This document shows positions 8,844 through 18,056 of a stretch of 64,000 bases of DNA, piece by piece. The position numbers were made by a program, and so were the translations under genes. This DNA is from Pseudomonas sp. N40(2020) (lineage in GTDB: Bacteria > Pseudomonadota > Gammaproteobacteria > Pseudomonadales > Pseudomonadaceae): the NCBI RefSeq assembly GCF_014472415.1, contig NZ_JACSZV010000001.1, forward strand, positions 1 to 64,000, read 5' to 3'. The notes under the pieces are model-generated. The model saw only the letters and a list, made by a program, of their open reading frames with translations, ran no database searches and was not told where the DNA came from. The number at the start of each line of letters is the position of its first letter. The first letter of the stretch is position 1.

Positions 8844-8961
8844 AGTTTCGCGCAGTGCGTCACAGTGGTGGCACATTGCGATTAAAGAAAGCCATCAACA
8901 AGCCGAATTGCTGACATCAAGCCCAGCTAAACTCTTGGGCCAACCAGTCAGGGAGCACCCC

Positions 8962-9330
8962 ATGAGCTTCGGCAAAACCACCCCGATCCTGCGGATTTTC
9001 GATGAAGCCAAAGCCGTAGAATTCTACGTCGACTTCCTCGGGTTCAAGATCGACTGGCAGCATCGTTTCGAAGCGAACTACCCGTTGTATCTGCAGGTGT
9101 CGCGGGGTGAGTGTGTGTTGCATCTTTCCGAGCACCATGGTGATGCGACGCCGGGGTCGGCATTGCGGATTGAGACCGATGAGCTGGAGGCGTTTCAGCA
9201 GCAATTGGTGGCCAAGGACTACAAGTTCTCGCACCCGCAGATTCAGGCTATGCCTTGGGGCAGCCAGGACATGACCATTGCTGATCCGTTTGGCAATCGG
9301 TTGGTGTTTACCAATGCGATCAGCGTCTGA
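8962..9330 (+). CDS. Glyoxalase/bleomycin-resistance-fold protein
   Basis: A 122-residue vicinal-oxygen-chelate protein: TTPILRIFDEAKAVEFYVDFLGFKI forms the first beta-alpha-beta unit and DMTIADPFGNRLVFTNAI the last. This pattern (F-D at start, F-Y-V-D-F-L-G, D-P-F-G-N-R) is common in small glyoxalase superfamily members annotated as bleomycin-resistance-like. The substrate is unknown. GGGAG lies upstream of ATG 8962. It appears to be a stand-alone gene, 118 bases after the D-aminoacylase. Confidence 0.8.
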   Translation: MSFGKTTPILRIFDEAKAVEFYVDFLGFKIDWQHRFEANYPLYLQVSRGECVLHLSEHHGDATPGSALRIETDELEAFQQQLVAKDYKFSHPQIQAMPWGSQDMTIADPFGNRLVFTNAISV

Positions 9331-9340
9331 GCTGGAAATA

Positions 9341-9518
9341 CCCCTCACCCTAGCCCTCTCCCGGAGGGAGAGGGGACTGATTGGGGGATGCTTGAGAAGT
9401 ACGCCGACCTGAAAGTGATTGACCGAATCCATAATCGACTGGGGCGTTCAGGTCGATGTACAGCGCAAGACACCTCGGTCGGCCCCCTCTCCCTCCGGGA
9501 GAGGGCTGGGGTGAGGGC
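9341..9518. repeat. Inverted pair of Pseudomonas palindromic repeats
   Basis: A unit at 9341-9377 (CCCTCACCCTAGCCCTCTCC then GGAGGGAGAGGG) is matched in reverse at 9482-9518. Each unit is itself a hairpin, and the two flank about 100 bases of ordinary DNA. This is a second interspersed-repeat family, distinct from the REPs at 129 and 4751. It fills most of the gap between the glyoxalase and DUF6124 genes, and the right-hand unit may also end the leftward gene's transcript. Confidence 0.8.
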
Positions 9519-9557
9519 CGCTGCCAAACCCGTTCTGCCTGACAGCGGGTTTTTCCG

Positions 9558-9923
9558 TTACTCGGTCGGCACTAACTTATCCAGCACTCGATTGACCGCC
9601 AACTCGGCCAGCATCACCACCTGAGCGATGCCTTGCAGGGTCTTGCGGTGCGTGCCTTCAACCATCGCGACATGGTTGTGCAGCAACACGATGGCCGAGC
9701 CGAGGGTTTCACTGGCGTCCGCGATCAGGGATTCGGTGTTGGCCTCGGGGTGTGCCATGTACAGGGCGTTGGGTTTGTAGGGCGCAGCCATGATGGCGGC
9801 GGTCGGTGGGCCGAGATAGTGGTCGAGGGCACGTTCGGCGGCGTCGTGGAATTTCTTTGAATCGGGCGATTCGTAAGGAGAGCCCGGGTCGGTGACCGGC
9901 GGGTTAGGCGTTGGTTTGAACAT
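9558..9923 (-). CDS. DUF6124 family protein
   Basis: A 121-residue protein starting MFKPTPNPPVTDP, a start typical of the small DUF6124 proteins found in many copies in Pseudomonas. The N-terminal third is proline-rich and disordered; the rest is two or three amphipathic helices (SLIADASETLGSAIVLLHNH, LQGIAQVVMLAELAVNRVLD). The function is unknown. ATG 9923 is chosen over an in-frame ATG six codons upstream because of the conserved N-terminus. The protein at 18891-19262 is a distant look-alike. Confidence 0.75.
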   Translation of the reverse strand: MFKPTPNPPVTDPGSPYESPDSKKFHDAAERALDHYLGPPTAAIMAAPYKPNALYMAHPEANTESLIADASETLGSAIVLLHNHVAMVEGTHRKTLQGIAQVVMLAELAVNRVLDKLVPTE

Positions 9924-10355
9924 AAGCTGTGTTCCCTTCATTGAGCCCCAACCCTTTGCTACTAAACGAAGGGGTGGCAGCTGTACGCAGGTTAGTAGAC
10001 CGGGGAACTCAGCTTAAGCCGGCGCGCCGAAGCGCCCTACGTACAGCCACCATAAAACTCAGGTACGCAAGCACCTGTGATGAATGTACGACCAAGCGAA
10101 TTACCTCGGGCTACTAAACCCGTTCACTGGAAATCAGTGACGGACTCAAGTTACCGATGGGCTCCGGGGCGCACAAGCCGGCGGATTCTGGCGTAGGCGT
10201 AGGCGTAGGCAGCGGCGCAAGGATTTGTAGGCTTTCGGGCGTAACACTGGGTGTCTTTAAACGGCTAGGGTGGAATGGGTTTATTGCGCTACAGAGATTG
10301 AGGATTTGCCTGTCGGAATACGGGCGGCGACTTGCCAGCGATGAGGCCCGCACAG
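9924..10355. other. Intergenic stretch without a gene
   Basis: About 430 bases with no convincing coding frame. It contains a short GCGTAG microrepeat near 10192-10210 and a single truncated REP half-unit (CTTGCCAGCGATGAGGCCCG, about 10330-10349). The DUF6124 promoter should lie near 9930-10000. I see nothing else. Confidence 0.5.
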
Positions 10356-11372
10356 TCACCCCCGATGCGTCTGCCGAAACTCCCCGGGCGGCATCCCGCG
10401 CCGACTCTTGAACGTGCGATGAAACGACCTCGGTTCGGTAAACCCCAGATACTGCGCAATGTCCTGGATGGGCAGATTGCTGTTGAGCAAGTAATGCTCA
10501 GCCAGTTCCTGACGCAGATCATCGAGAATTTGCTGATACGACGTCCCCGCCTGCTGCAACTGACGCTGCAACGTACGGACTGACACTTTGAGCTGCTCGG
10601 CCACTTGCTCTTTGCGCGGCAAACCCTCCTTGAGCAACTGACGCAGGATGTTTTTCACTCGCTGCGCAAGCGACGCGTCCTCCAGCGTCGCCATCAACCC
10701 CATGGCATGCTCCTCCAGCGTGCGCAGCAATTGCGCATCAGCCTGGCGCAACGGCAGTTGCAGATACGCCAACGGCACAATCAATGCCGAATAAGGCTGA
10801 TCGAACAAAACCGGACAACCGAAAAACGCTTCGTACTGCGCCAACGTCGTCTCGGCCGGGCGCGAATGTTCCAGCCAGACAGCGGCAGGCGACACCTGCG
10901 TATCAGCAATCCAGCGCGCATAGTGCAGCCACGAACCGAGCACGTTTTCCACCAGATGCCGGCGAATCCGCGGGCGCTGATAGCGGCAGCTCCAGATCAG
11001 ATGCACATGCCCGTCCTGCACTTCGGCGCGACTCACGCCCATGTCACCCACCAGTTTCTCGAACGGCATGATCCGGCTCATGGCATCGCCCAGCGTCGCG
11101 CAGTTCATGGTGATGTAACCCAACACGCTCCAGGAATTGGGCAACACAAATTTCGCCGCGTTAAGCCCGAACAACGCATCACCCGAGTGTTCGCAGAAAT
11201 AATCGAGCAACTTTTCATGGGCCTCACCCGGCAAGCGCAGGGTATTGTCGCTCAACTGCTGCGCCTGCAACCCGGCCGCCGCTAACGCCGGCTCAATGGC
11301 CATGCCCATATGCTCGGCGTGGCGCAGGTATTTGAGCAGCGGCGGAACAGAGGTGAAGCCGAGCGATTGCAT
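10356..11372 (-). CDS. AraC family transcriptional regulator with AraC-type ligand-binding domain
   Basis: A 338-residue regulator. The N-terminal two thirds (about 1-225) are the ligand-binding domain of the OruR/ArgR-like type (LLKYLRHAEHMGMAIEPALAAAGL, SWSVLGYITMNCATLGDAM). The C-terminal two helix-turn-helix AraC domain covers about 235-335 (VSVRTLQRQLQQAG, IQDIAQYLGFTEPRSFHRTF). ATG 11372 has AGGA nine bases upstream; ATG 11381 is possible but its AGGA touches the start. It stands alone facing the toxin-antitoxin pair; its targets are unknown. Confidence 0.88.
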   Translation of the reverse strand: MQSLGFTSVPPLLKYLRHAEHMGMAIEPALAAAGLQAQQLSDNTLRLPGEAHEKLLDYFCEHSGDALFGLNAAKFVLPNSWSVLGYITMNCATLGDAMSRIMPFEKLVGDMGVSRAEVQDGHVHLIWSCRYQRPRIRRHLVENVLGSWLHYARWIADTQVSPAAVWLEHSRPAETTLAQYEAFFGCPVLFDQPYSALIVPLAYLQLPLRQADAQLLRTLEEHAMGLMATLEDASLAQRVKNILRQLLKEGLPRKEQVAEQLKVSVRTLQRQLQQAGTSYQQILDDLRQELAEHYLLNSNLPIQDIAQYLGFTEPRSFHRTFKSRRGMPPGEFRQTHRG

Positions 11373-11530
11373 GATCGTCATTCCTGGATCAAGGCGCGCG
11401 TGAGCGGATGAGTGCCTTGAAAGGTAGTTGCAAACCATGGCTGAAGTAAATTCCCAGCGTGGAATGCGGTGAGGCTGCTATGCGCCGCCGGGAAGATTGC
11501 CGGATTTGAGCGTGATGGGATGTGCTAGCC

Positions 11531-11556
11531 TGCAATCAATGATTTCATTGATTGCA
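11531..11556. promoter_or_regulatory. Operator palindrome of the FitAB/VapBC operon
   Basis: A perfect 12-base inverted repeat (TGCAATCAATGA, two-base spacer TT, then its reverse complement) ends ten bases before the antitoxin ATG. FitA/VapB antitoxins are ribbon-helix-helix dimers that autoregulate by binding such inverted repeats, so this is the likely binding site (inference from position and symmetry). Confidence 0.75.
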
Positions 11557-11565
11557 GGGGGCGTT

Positions 11566-11811
11566 ATGGCCAGCATCACGATTCGAAACCTCGACGAGAA
11601 GCTCAAGGAACAGTTGCGCATCACCGCTGCTCATAACGGGCACTCCATGGAAGAAGAGGCTCGCCTGATTCTCGGCAGAGCCTTGGCGACGGTTGATCGC
11701 GCCGGTGGACTTGGCAGCCGGATACGCAACAGATTCAGCGATGTGGACGCAGTGGAACTGGTGTTACCAAAGCGTTCAGAGAAAGCCACCGGGGTGGATT
11801 TTTCTGAATGA
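11566..11811 (+). CDS. FitA-like / VapB-type antitoxin
   Basis: An 81-residue protein. The N-terminus MASITIRNLDEKLKEQLRI, then AAHNGHSMEEEARLIL, is the ribbon-helix-helix (Arc/FitA) domain; the acidic C-terminus after residue 50 should wrap the toxin. ATG 11566 follows GGGGGCGTT, and the upstream codons cross the operator. Its stop overlaps the toxin start by four bases (ATGA), a usual coupling for these pairs. It neutralises the PIN toxin and, with it, represses the operon. Confidence 0.9.
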   Translation: MASITIRNLDEKLKEQLRITAAHNGHSMEEEARLILGRALATVDRAGGLGSRIRNRFSDVDAVELVLPKRSEKATGVDFSE

Positions 11812-12227
11812 TAGTGCTCGATACCAATGTTCTTTCAGAGTTTATGCGAGCCGAGCCTGCAGCTCGGGTGCTTGATTGGGTAGATGCGCAGCCAGCGATG
11901 GATCTGGCAATCAGCGCCGTCACCGTGGCAGAAATCCTCCACGGCATCGCACGCCTGCCTTCTGGCAAGCGCAAACAAAAACTTGAGGCGCATGCCATGG
12001 CCATGTTCGAAGAGGACTTCGCCGGGCGCATTTTGCCGTTCGATGCTCACGCCGCCGTCGAATACGCGACACTGGTTGCTGATTGCGAAGCTAAGGGCCG
12101 CGCGGTGTCGATGGCTGATGCGCAAATAGCTGCAATTTGCCGAACTCACGGCGCCTCCATTGCCACTCGCAACGTGAAGGATTTTGAGTTTTCCACAATT
12201 GAGGTAATCAATCCTTGGCTAGCCTGA
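11808..12227 (+). CDS. FitB-like / VapC-type PIN domain ribonuclease toxin
   Basis: A 139-residue PIN-domain protein. The four acidic residues expected of the Mg-dependent nuclease site are visible: D5 in VLDTNVLSE, E42 in ISAVTVAEILHG, then D103 in VSMADAQIAAI and D122 in NVKDFEF. IATRNVKDF near the C-terminus is the standard FitB/VapC ending. It is expected to cleave tRNA or rRNA when free of the antitoxin. All key residues are intact, so the pair is probably functional. Confidence 0.9.
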   Translation: MIVLDTNVLSEFMRAEPAARVLDWVDAQPAMDLAISAVTVAEILHGIARLPSGKRKQKLEAHAMAMFEEDFAGRILPFDAHAAVEYATLVADCEAKGRAVSMADAQIAAICRTHGASIATRNVKDFEFSTIEVINPWLA

Positions 12228-12527
12228 AGCACTCTTGCACCTGCGACATTTTGCAGAATGGGTGGCTGAGCGGATTTATGAGCGCGAAACCGAAACTGTT
12301 TTGATTTATTTCTCAGCCATGCCAATTGCTTGGCGCAGCCTGATTAATGCCTTACCGAGTGCGGCCGATTTCCACTGGCTGAAACAAAAAATAATTTATA
12401 TCTGGCGGGACTGGTGCCTAGTTCGAAATGTTCTAAAAAACTAGTATTTTTTACAGGTCTCAAATTCTTTTGAAGTAGTTAGGTTTGGATTGCAGGACAT
12501 CTACCTATATTTCAAGAGTTGCAGGTT
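12228..12527. other. AT-rich intergenic stretch
   Basis: Three hundred bases with lower GC than the flanking host genes. A frame at 12235-12444 lacks a ribosome-binding site and any recognisable composition, so I do not call it. The right half (12430-12520) probably holds the promoter of the RNA-binding protein gene. Confidence 0.4.
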
Positions 12528-12809
12528 ATGGCTGTGAAACCGAGAACCGAAAACCGAGAAGACCTGAGAACGAAGATTTTTGTAGGCGGGCTTTCGCATA
12601 TGATTACAAGTGACTCACTAAAAGCTAAGTTCGAAGTGTATGGGTTAGTTGTAGATGCAATTATAATTTTCGATAGGGAAACGGGGCGGTCTAAAGGATT
12701 TGGCTTTGTTACTTATGATGATCCATTAGATGCGAAAAGTGCTGTTGATAATCTAAATGAAACGGAGTTTGAAGGTAGAACCATAAAGGTTACCTACGCC
12801 ACTGAATAG
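12528..12809 (+). CDS. RRM-domain RNA-binding protein
   Basis: A 93-residue single RNA-recognition-motif protein. RNP2 is IFVGGL and RNP1 is KGFGFVTY, with the usual TGRSKGFGFV lead-in and the C-terminal FEGRTIKVTYATE strand. Such glycine-poor Rbp proteins occur in cyanobacteria and scattered proteobacteria and bind RNA, often in stress or cold responses. ATG 12528 is used (a TTG start three codons earlier is possible). The gene is clearly AT-richer than the neighbours, which suggests horizontal origin. A strong hairpin follows. Confidence 0.85.
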   Translation: MAVKPRTENREDLRTKIFVGGLSHMITSDSLKAKFEVYGLVVDAIIIFDRETGRSKGFGFVTYDDPLDAKSAVDNLNETEFEGRTIKVTYATE

Positions 12810-12838
12810 GGATGCGTTTTCAAACGCTGGAGCTTATT

Positions 12839-12874
12839 AACTACAAAGCCTTTGTTCTCAAAGGCTTTGTAGTT
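12839..12874. terminator. Hairpin between the convergent RRM and chemoreceptor genes
   Basis: Two perfect 16-base arms (AACTACAAAGCCTTTG and complement) enclose a TTCT loop. It lies between the ends of the RRM gene and the leftward chemoreceptor gene. The T run is short on both strands, so its efficiency is uncertain, but the position fits a shared bidirectional terminator. Confidence 0.65.
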
Positions 12875-12895
12875 GATGTTTACCAAGTGACGGAA

Positions 12896-14815
12896 TCAGA
12901 CGCGGAAGTGGCTCACCATCTGCTGCAACTGACCACCCAACCGCGCCAGTTCAACACTGGACGCTGCGGTTTCATCGCTGGCGGCGGCGGTCTGTTCAGA
13001 CACGTCGCGCACGTTGATGATGCTGCGGCTGATCTCTTCGGCCACGGCGCTTTGCTGTTCGGCAGCGGCGGCGATCTGCTGGTTCATCGACTGGATGTTC
13101 GACACCGTGCGGGTGATGTTTTCCAGGGAGACGCCGGCCTTGCGGGTCAGGGCGACGCTGCTGTCGGTCAGGGCGCGGCTGTTGTTCATCACGGCAGACA
13201 CTTGCTGGGTGCCGTTTTGCAAACCGGCGACCAGGCCTTCGATTTCTTCGGTGGATTTCTGGGTACGCTGGGCCAGGCCACGGACTTCGTCGGCGACCAC
13301 GGCAAAACCACGACCGGCTTCACCGGCACGCGCCGCTTCAATGGCCGCGTTGAGCGCGAGCAGGTTGGTCTGTTCAGCAACAGCCTTGATCACGTCCATG
13401 ACGCTGCCGATCTTGTCGCTTTCCTGTTGCAGCACGCTCATGGCTTCGGTGGAACGCGCCACTTCGCTGGCCAGACGCTCGATCTGGGCAATGGCTTCAT
13501 TCACAACCTTGTCGCCTTCACGGGCTTCGCCGTCAGCGGCCGCTGCGGCTTGCGAGGCTTCTTCGGCGTTGCGCGCGACTTCCTGCACGGTGGCGGTCAT
13601 CTCGTGCATGGCGGTGGCGACCTGATCGGTCTCGACCTTCTGGCTGTTCACGCCGGCACTGGTCTGTTCGGTCACGGCCGACAGTTCTTCAGCCGCGCTG
13701 GCGATCTGGGTGACGCCGTCGCGGATACCGCTGATCAAGTCGCGCAGGGTCACGCCCATGCGCGCGATGCCTTGTTGCAGCACGCCGAGTTCGTCGCGGC
13801 GGGTGACGGTGACATTCTGGGTCAGGTCGCCGCTGGCGATGCGCTCGACCACGGCCAGGGTTTCTTGCAGCGGACGGGTGATCTGACGGGTGATGATCAC
13901 GGCGGCAATCACGCCAACCAGCAGGGCTAGCAGGGTGCTGATCAACTGGAAGGTGCGCGCCTGGGCGCTTTCGATGTCACGACGGTCAAGCTGGATCTGA
14001 TACAGCTGCTCGCTCAGGCTCACGATGGTGGTGCCCTGATCGGTCATTTCCTTACGTGCCTGCACGGCTTCGCTGTTGGCGTTTTTGTACGCCATTAACG
14101 CGCTGCGATAGTTGGTCAATGCCGTTTCCAACTGACGCAGAGCGTCTTGCTGGGTATCGGCGAAGCGCACGTTCAGTTGCTTGAGGCTGGCGATTGCCAC
14201 GTCGATCTGGCCGATGGCTTTCTGCTCGGTTTCGGCATTGGTGGTGGCGGTGTAGCCGCGCACTTCGTAGCGCGCGAGGATGAACGCTTCCTTGGCGGCG
14301 GTGATGGCTTGGAACTGTTCGAAACGCTGCTCGCTCAAGTCCATCTGCTGGACGCGCTTGCTGATCGACTCGATCAGGTTGTAAGCGGTGTCGGCGTTGG
14401 TGCCCATGACGTCGCGGGCGCTGTTACCGGTGCGGTAGGCGTTGCGCATTTTGTTCAGGGACGTCTGGTACTCGGCGATGGTCGCGGCCTGCGCCTTGAG
14501 CAGTTTGACGTTTTCCGGGCTCTTGAATTTGCTGATCAGCGCCTGCTGCTGTGCGGCGAAGCTTTCAAGGGTGGTCTGCACATTCTGCGCGGCGGTTTCG
14601 TCGCCGTTGGTCAGCATGTATTGCAGGCGCACCACGCGCAGTTTGGTCAGGCCAGAGTTCAACTGGGTGATGTCGCTCATCCAGTTGCTGCGGTCAATCA
14701 GGCCGCCCAGGCTCGTCCAGCCGGTCAGGGCCAGGACGCAGGTCAGTGCCAGGACAAGGCCGAAGCCCAGCCCCAATTTCATGTTCACGCTGATGTTGCC
14801 GAACCAGCTATTCAT
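12896..14815 (-). CDS. Methyl-accepting chemotaxis protein with HBM sensor domain, McpS-like
   Basis: A 639-residue chemoreceptor. The first membrane helix is near residues 10-32 ([20 protein letters not shown]); a periplasmic helical bimodular (HBM) domain spans about 40-285; the second membrane helix is near 290-310 ([20 protein letters not shown]); a HAMP domain and the coiled coil with hairpin tip [20 protein letters not shown] follow. The N-terminus and the end ([19 protein letters not shown]) closely resemble P. putida McpS, which senses TCA-cycle acids. A similar ligand class is likely but unproven. ATG 14815 has GGAGGA upstream. Confidence 0.92.
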   Translation of the reverse strand: MNSWFGNISVNMKLGLGFGLVLALTCVLALTGWTSLGGLIDRSNWMSDITQLNSGLTKLRVVRLQYMLTNGDETAAQNVQTTLESFAAQQQALISKFKSPENVKLLKAQAATIAEYQTSLNKMRNAYRTGNSARDVMGTNADTAYNLIESISKRVQQMDLSEQRFEQFQAITAAKEAFILARYEVRGYTATTNAETEQKAIGQIDVAIASLKQLNVRFADTQQDALRQLETALTNYRSALMAYKNANSEAVQARKEMTDQGTTIVSLSEQLYQIQLDRRDIESAQARTFQLISTLLALLVGVIAAVIITRQITRPLQETLAVVERIASGDLTQNVTVTRRDELGVLQQGIARMGVTLRDLISGIRDGVTQIASAAEELSAVTEQTSAGVNSQKVETDQVATAMHEMTATVQEVARNAEEASQAAAAADGEAREGDKVVNEAIAQIERLASEVARSTEAMSVLQQESDKIGSVMDVIKAVAEQTNLLALNAAIEAARAGEAGRGFAVVADEVRGLAQRTQKSTEEIEGLVAGLQNGTQQVSAVMNNSRALTDSSVALTRKAGVSLENITRTVSNIQSMNQQIAAAAEQQSAVAEEISRSIINVRDVSEQTAAASDETAASSVELARLGGQLQQMVSHFRV

Positions 14816-15035
14816 CACAATTCCTCCAGGAACGTTGTGCTTCTTGATCGTCGGTCAGGCTGGAAGATTGTTGTTTTTTTGAGCCAGCAAGGGTGTTAGC
14901 AGGTTTGTATCGGCCGCAAACCCGAGAGCTGAAAGGATTTTGTCCGACAGAATTTGTAACAAGCTCATCCCAAGATTTTTTTCACAAGGGTTTCACCGGC
15001 TGCCTACGCGGACATCTGTAGCTTCGCCGCATCGA

Positions 15036-15731
15036 ATGACAAGTGATGGCGGCTTTTCTGTGGAATTGAGACTGAGTCTGTTCGGCGTCAAGCGCTCGGT
15101 TGACCTGAGTTGTTTTGCGCGCTTTCGCAACACCTGGGTGGTGCTCGCAGCATCGATACTGGTGCTGCCGCTGACCTTATGGCTGCTGGCTCCGGCGGCG
15201 GTACCGGATCTGGCCCACGGCAATGTCGCCGGTGCGCAGGCGTTGGCGGCAGGGTGGGCCAAGGGTGACATGATCGTGCTGGTGCGCCATGTCGAGCGTT
15301 GCGATCACTCCAAGGCTGCGTGCCTGAGCGGCCATGACGGCATCACCGACCGCTCGCGCAGTGTCGCGGTAGCCGTTGGCGCGCAGTTCGAGCATTTGGG
15401 CCTGAACAACGCTGACATCTATAACAGCCCGGTAATGCGCACCGTGCAAACCGCCGGTTACATGTTCAACCGAGCCGCCAGCGGCGAAGACTGGCTGATC
15501 AACTGCAAGGGTCGCATATTGCAGGACGCACTCGCCCACAAGATCCCCGGTCGCAACCTGATTCTGGTGACCCACAGTGAATGCATGGCACAACTGGAAA
15601 AAGACCTGAAAGTACCGACGTCCAATCTGGGTTACGGCGCTTCACTGTTTGTTTCCGCTGCCAGCCCGGCGGCTCCCAAAATGCTCGGCTTTATTGAAGC
15701 CTCCGACTGGCGCACGGTGACCACCCGATGA
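15036..15731 (+). CDS. Histidine phosphatase family protein, Ais/PmrG-like
   Basis: A 231-residue protein with an N-terminal membrane anchor (about residues 28-50, TWVVLAASILVLPLTLWLL) and a periplasmic branch-2-like phosphatase core. The catalytic motif is MIVLVRHVERCDHS (RH with a V-E variant of RHG) and the second histidine is in LILVTHSEC. This matches Ais/PmrG-type enzymes, which remove phosphate from LPS core heptose. The start is uncertain: ATG 15036 lacks a clear ribosome-binding site, and GTG 15060 is an alternative. It overlaps the PAP2 gene by four bases. Confidence 0.75.
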   Translation: MTSDGGFSVELRLSLFGVKRSVDLSCFARFRNTWVVLAASILVLPLTLWLLAPAAVPDLAHGNVAGAQALAAGWAKGDMIVLVRHVERCDHSKAACLSGHDGITDRSRSVAVAVGAQFEHLGLNNADIYNSPVMRTVQTAGYMFNRAASGEDWLINCKGRILQDALAHKIPGRNLILVTHSECMAQLEKDLKVPTSNLGYGASLFVSAASPAAPKMLGFIEASDWRTVTTR

Positions 15732-16567
15732 AATCACGTTTTTACGCTTACAACTTCGGTATCCCGCTGGTCTGCGCGGCGCTGGTGTTCCTGATGTTCG
15801 ACATGACCAAGATCGATATCGCCTTCAGCAATCTGCTATTCGATCCGCTGACCCAGAGCTTCCCGCTCGACAAGATTCACTTCTTTGAAAAGCTCACCCA
15901 CAAGTGGGCGCGGATCATTCCGAACTGGACTGCCGAAATTGCCCTCATCGGCGCGATGCTGTCGGTGGTCTGGCCGTTGGTCAATCCACAGAAACGTCCG
16001 CGACTCGGCGAGTTTCTGGAGCGCAGTAAAGTCGCGCCAGTGCTGCGATTTACCGCTGATCATCGTAGGGATTTTCTGTTTGTTGTCGTTGCTTTCGCGG
16101 TGTGTACCGGGGTGATCCATTTCCTCAAATCCCACACCAGCGTTTACTGCCCGATCGAGACAACGTTGTATGGCGGCAAAATGGCCCACATCGAGTGGTA
16201 CAGCAATTTCCAGTTGTTCCACGAAGCCGGTAGTGCCCGCTGCTGGCCGGGCGGACATGCTTCCGGCGGTTTCACCATGCTGGCGTTGTATTTCGTGGGG
16301 CGCCGTTACCAGTGGCGTTTTTCCAGTGCATTGTTGTGGGGCTCGTTGTTGCTCGGTTTCGTCTACGGCACGACGCGGGTTCTGCAGGGGTGGCACTACA
16401 TGTCCCACACGTTCTGGGCCGGAATCTTTGTGTGGCTGGCATGTTTGCTGACGGCGCTGGCGTTTTATGGGCGGGCACGGTTGCAGGTACCGGTGTTGCA
16501 CAAGCCTCAGCCGCCTGATTACGCCGCCAAGCCGCTATCTGATGGGCTTCAGTCGCTGACGAAGTAA
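15728..16567 (+). CDS. PAP2 family membrane phosphatase
   Basis: A 279-residue inner-membrane protein with about six helices. The phosphatase triad motifs appear as FLKSHTSVYCP (motif 1, variant), CWPGGHASGGF (motif 2, PxGH) and TTRVLQGWHYMSHTFWA (motif 3, with R and H). PAP2 enzymes act on lipid phosphates or lipid A. The four-base overlap with the Ais-like phosphatase suggests joint work on envelope phosphates. Its end overlaps the convergent glycosyltransferase by 19 bases. Confidence 0.87.
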   Translation: MKSRFYAYNFGIPLVCAALVFLMFDMTKIDIAFSNLLFDPLTQSFPLDKIHFFEKLTHKWARIIPNWTAEIALIGAMLSVVWPLVNPQKRPRLGEFLERSKVAPVLRFTADHRRDFLFVVVAFAVCTGVIHFLKSHTSVYCPIETTLYGGKMAHIEWYSNFQLFHEAGSARCWPGGHASGGFTMLALYFVGRRYQWRFSSALLWGSLLLGFVYGTTRVLQGWHYMSHTFWAGIFVWLACLLTALAFYGRARLQVPVLHKPQPPDYAAKPLSDGLQSLTK

Positions 16568-17987
16568 TACGCCTGGCGCCCGACCATCAGGGTCTTGAGC
16601 ACTTTGAGCGGTGCGGCGGGAATGCTGTCACCGGCCATCACCACCACGTTCGCAGGCGCGGCCGCGAGGAATTCCCTCAGTTGCGCGTCGGTGTCCAAGC
16701 CCCTTAGCACCTGTTGGGTGTAGAAAACGCTGGCGCCGCCGACCCGTTCATTGGCTTGAAACAAAGCGACCTGATGCCCTTCGGCTTGCAGCGTCTGAAT
16801 GTGTTCGGTTAGCGGCAGGAACGACAGTTTTTTATCGGCATGGGGCAGCGCCCACTGCGCGGCGGCGAGATAACTGGCGATCACAAGGGTCAGTACACCG
16901 GCGCCCAGTGCCTGACGATGACGCGCGATTCTTCCGATAAATCGTTTGGTGCTTTCGTACTCTTTCAATCGCTCGAACAACACGCCCGCATACTCCGCAG
17001 CAATCACCGCCGCCGCTGGTGTCATCGACATCAGGTACACCGTGCGCTTGCTTGAGGCCAGGGTGAGCATGATGAATTGCGCAATTATCCACAGGCTGAA
17101 AAACAGCAGGTAACGATTGGTCTTCAACTGTTAAGGAAATGCCACAGCCCCAGGTACACCAGAACGTTCCACGGCAGGAACGCTTCGGGCAGTTTGGCCA
17201 GGTAGTAATAGAACGGCTCATAGTGCCCGGCCTCGACGAACGATCCGCTGAAGCGACCGACGCTGTTGGTCAGCAACACTTCTTTTACCGCTTGCGCACC
17301 GCCGTGTTGATAAAGAACGACGAGCCAGATCAGCAGTGGAATCAGCCCTGCCAAGGTGAGCAATCCCGGGCGCAGCCAGTCGCCGATCTTCAGACGTCTG
17401 TCGATCAGGTTATCGGCCAGCAGATAAGCAAAAATCACCACCCCCGGCATGGCCAGTCCCAGCACACCTTTGCTCAAGGTGGCGATGGCAATCCCGACGA
17501 CAAACAGCAGCGAATTGTCCGCAGTTGATGCGCGTTGCGCCTGGAAAAACGCCAGCAGCGCTGCCGTCACGCCGAGCGCCAGCAGCGCGTCCTCGCCAAC
17601 CCCACGCACGTTGCTCCAGTAACTGGCCATCGTCGCCAGCAGAATCCCGGCCGTCCACGCGATGGCTTTCGGCCGTTCAAAGCGGCGCAGCATGCCGTAC
17701 AGCAACATTACGCTGAGCAACCCGGCCACCGCCGACGCCAGCCGCACCGCCCACGGCGAAACGCCGAACACGCGCATCGCGCCGGCATCCAGCCACAAAC
17801 TCAGCGGCGGTTTCTCTAGAAATGGCTCACCGAACAGACGGGGCGTCACCCAGTCATTGTCCAGATGCATCTCCATGGCGATCCCGGCGACGCGGGCTTC
17901 GGTGGAGCCTTGCAATTGATGGTTGCCCAGCGCGAAGAAAAACAGCAGGGCAGCAAGCAGAAACAGCGAAGTGGCGGCACGCGACAT
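16549..17987 (-). pseudogene. ArnT-like glycosyltransferase (GT39/GT83) broken by a frameshift
   Basis: The first part (17987 to about 17124) encodes the N-terminal 285 or so residues, including the family signature STEARVAGIAMEM and FGEPFLEKPPLSLW. It stops at LWHFLNS. The second part (17127 to 16549) continues the same protein in another frame (TNRYLLFFSLWIIAQFIMLT onward, 190 residues). One missing T in AACAGTTGAAG near 17124 explains the break: with TTT the reading becomes N-S-L-K-T. Such proteins transfer sugars from polyprenyl phosphate to lipid A or LPS. It is either a true mutation or a base error. The start could also be the ATG at 18026. Confidence 0.75.
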
Positions 17988-18056
17988 GGGTTTCAGGCAA
18001 CCGGAAGGGGCGGGAGGCCTGAGCATAAACCGCCATTGCTGAACAAATTGTGAACA

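Noticed and set aside
12235..12444. Possible small gene after the toxin
   Set aside because: No ribosome-binding site, no recognisable motif, and composition fits a non-coding AT-rich gap.
12812..13930. Long rightward frame opposite the chemoreceptor gene
   Set aside because: It is the antisense shadow of the repetitive, high-GC MCP gene and has no family features.
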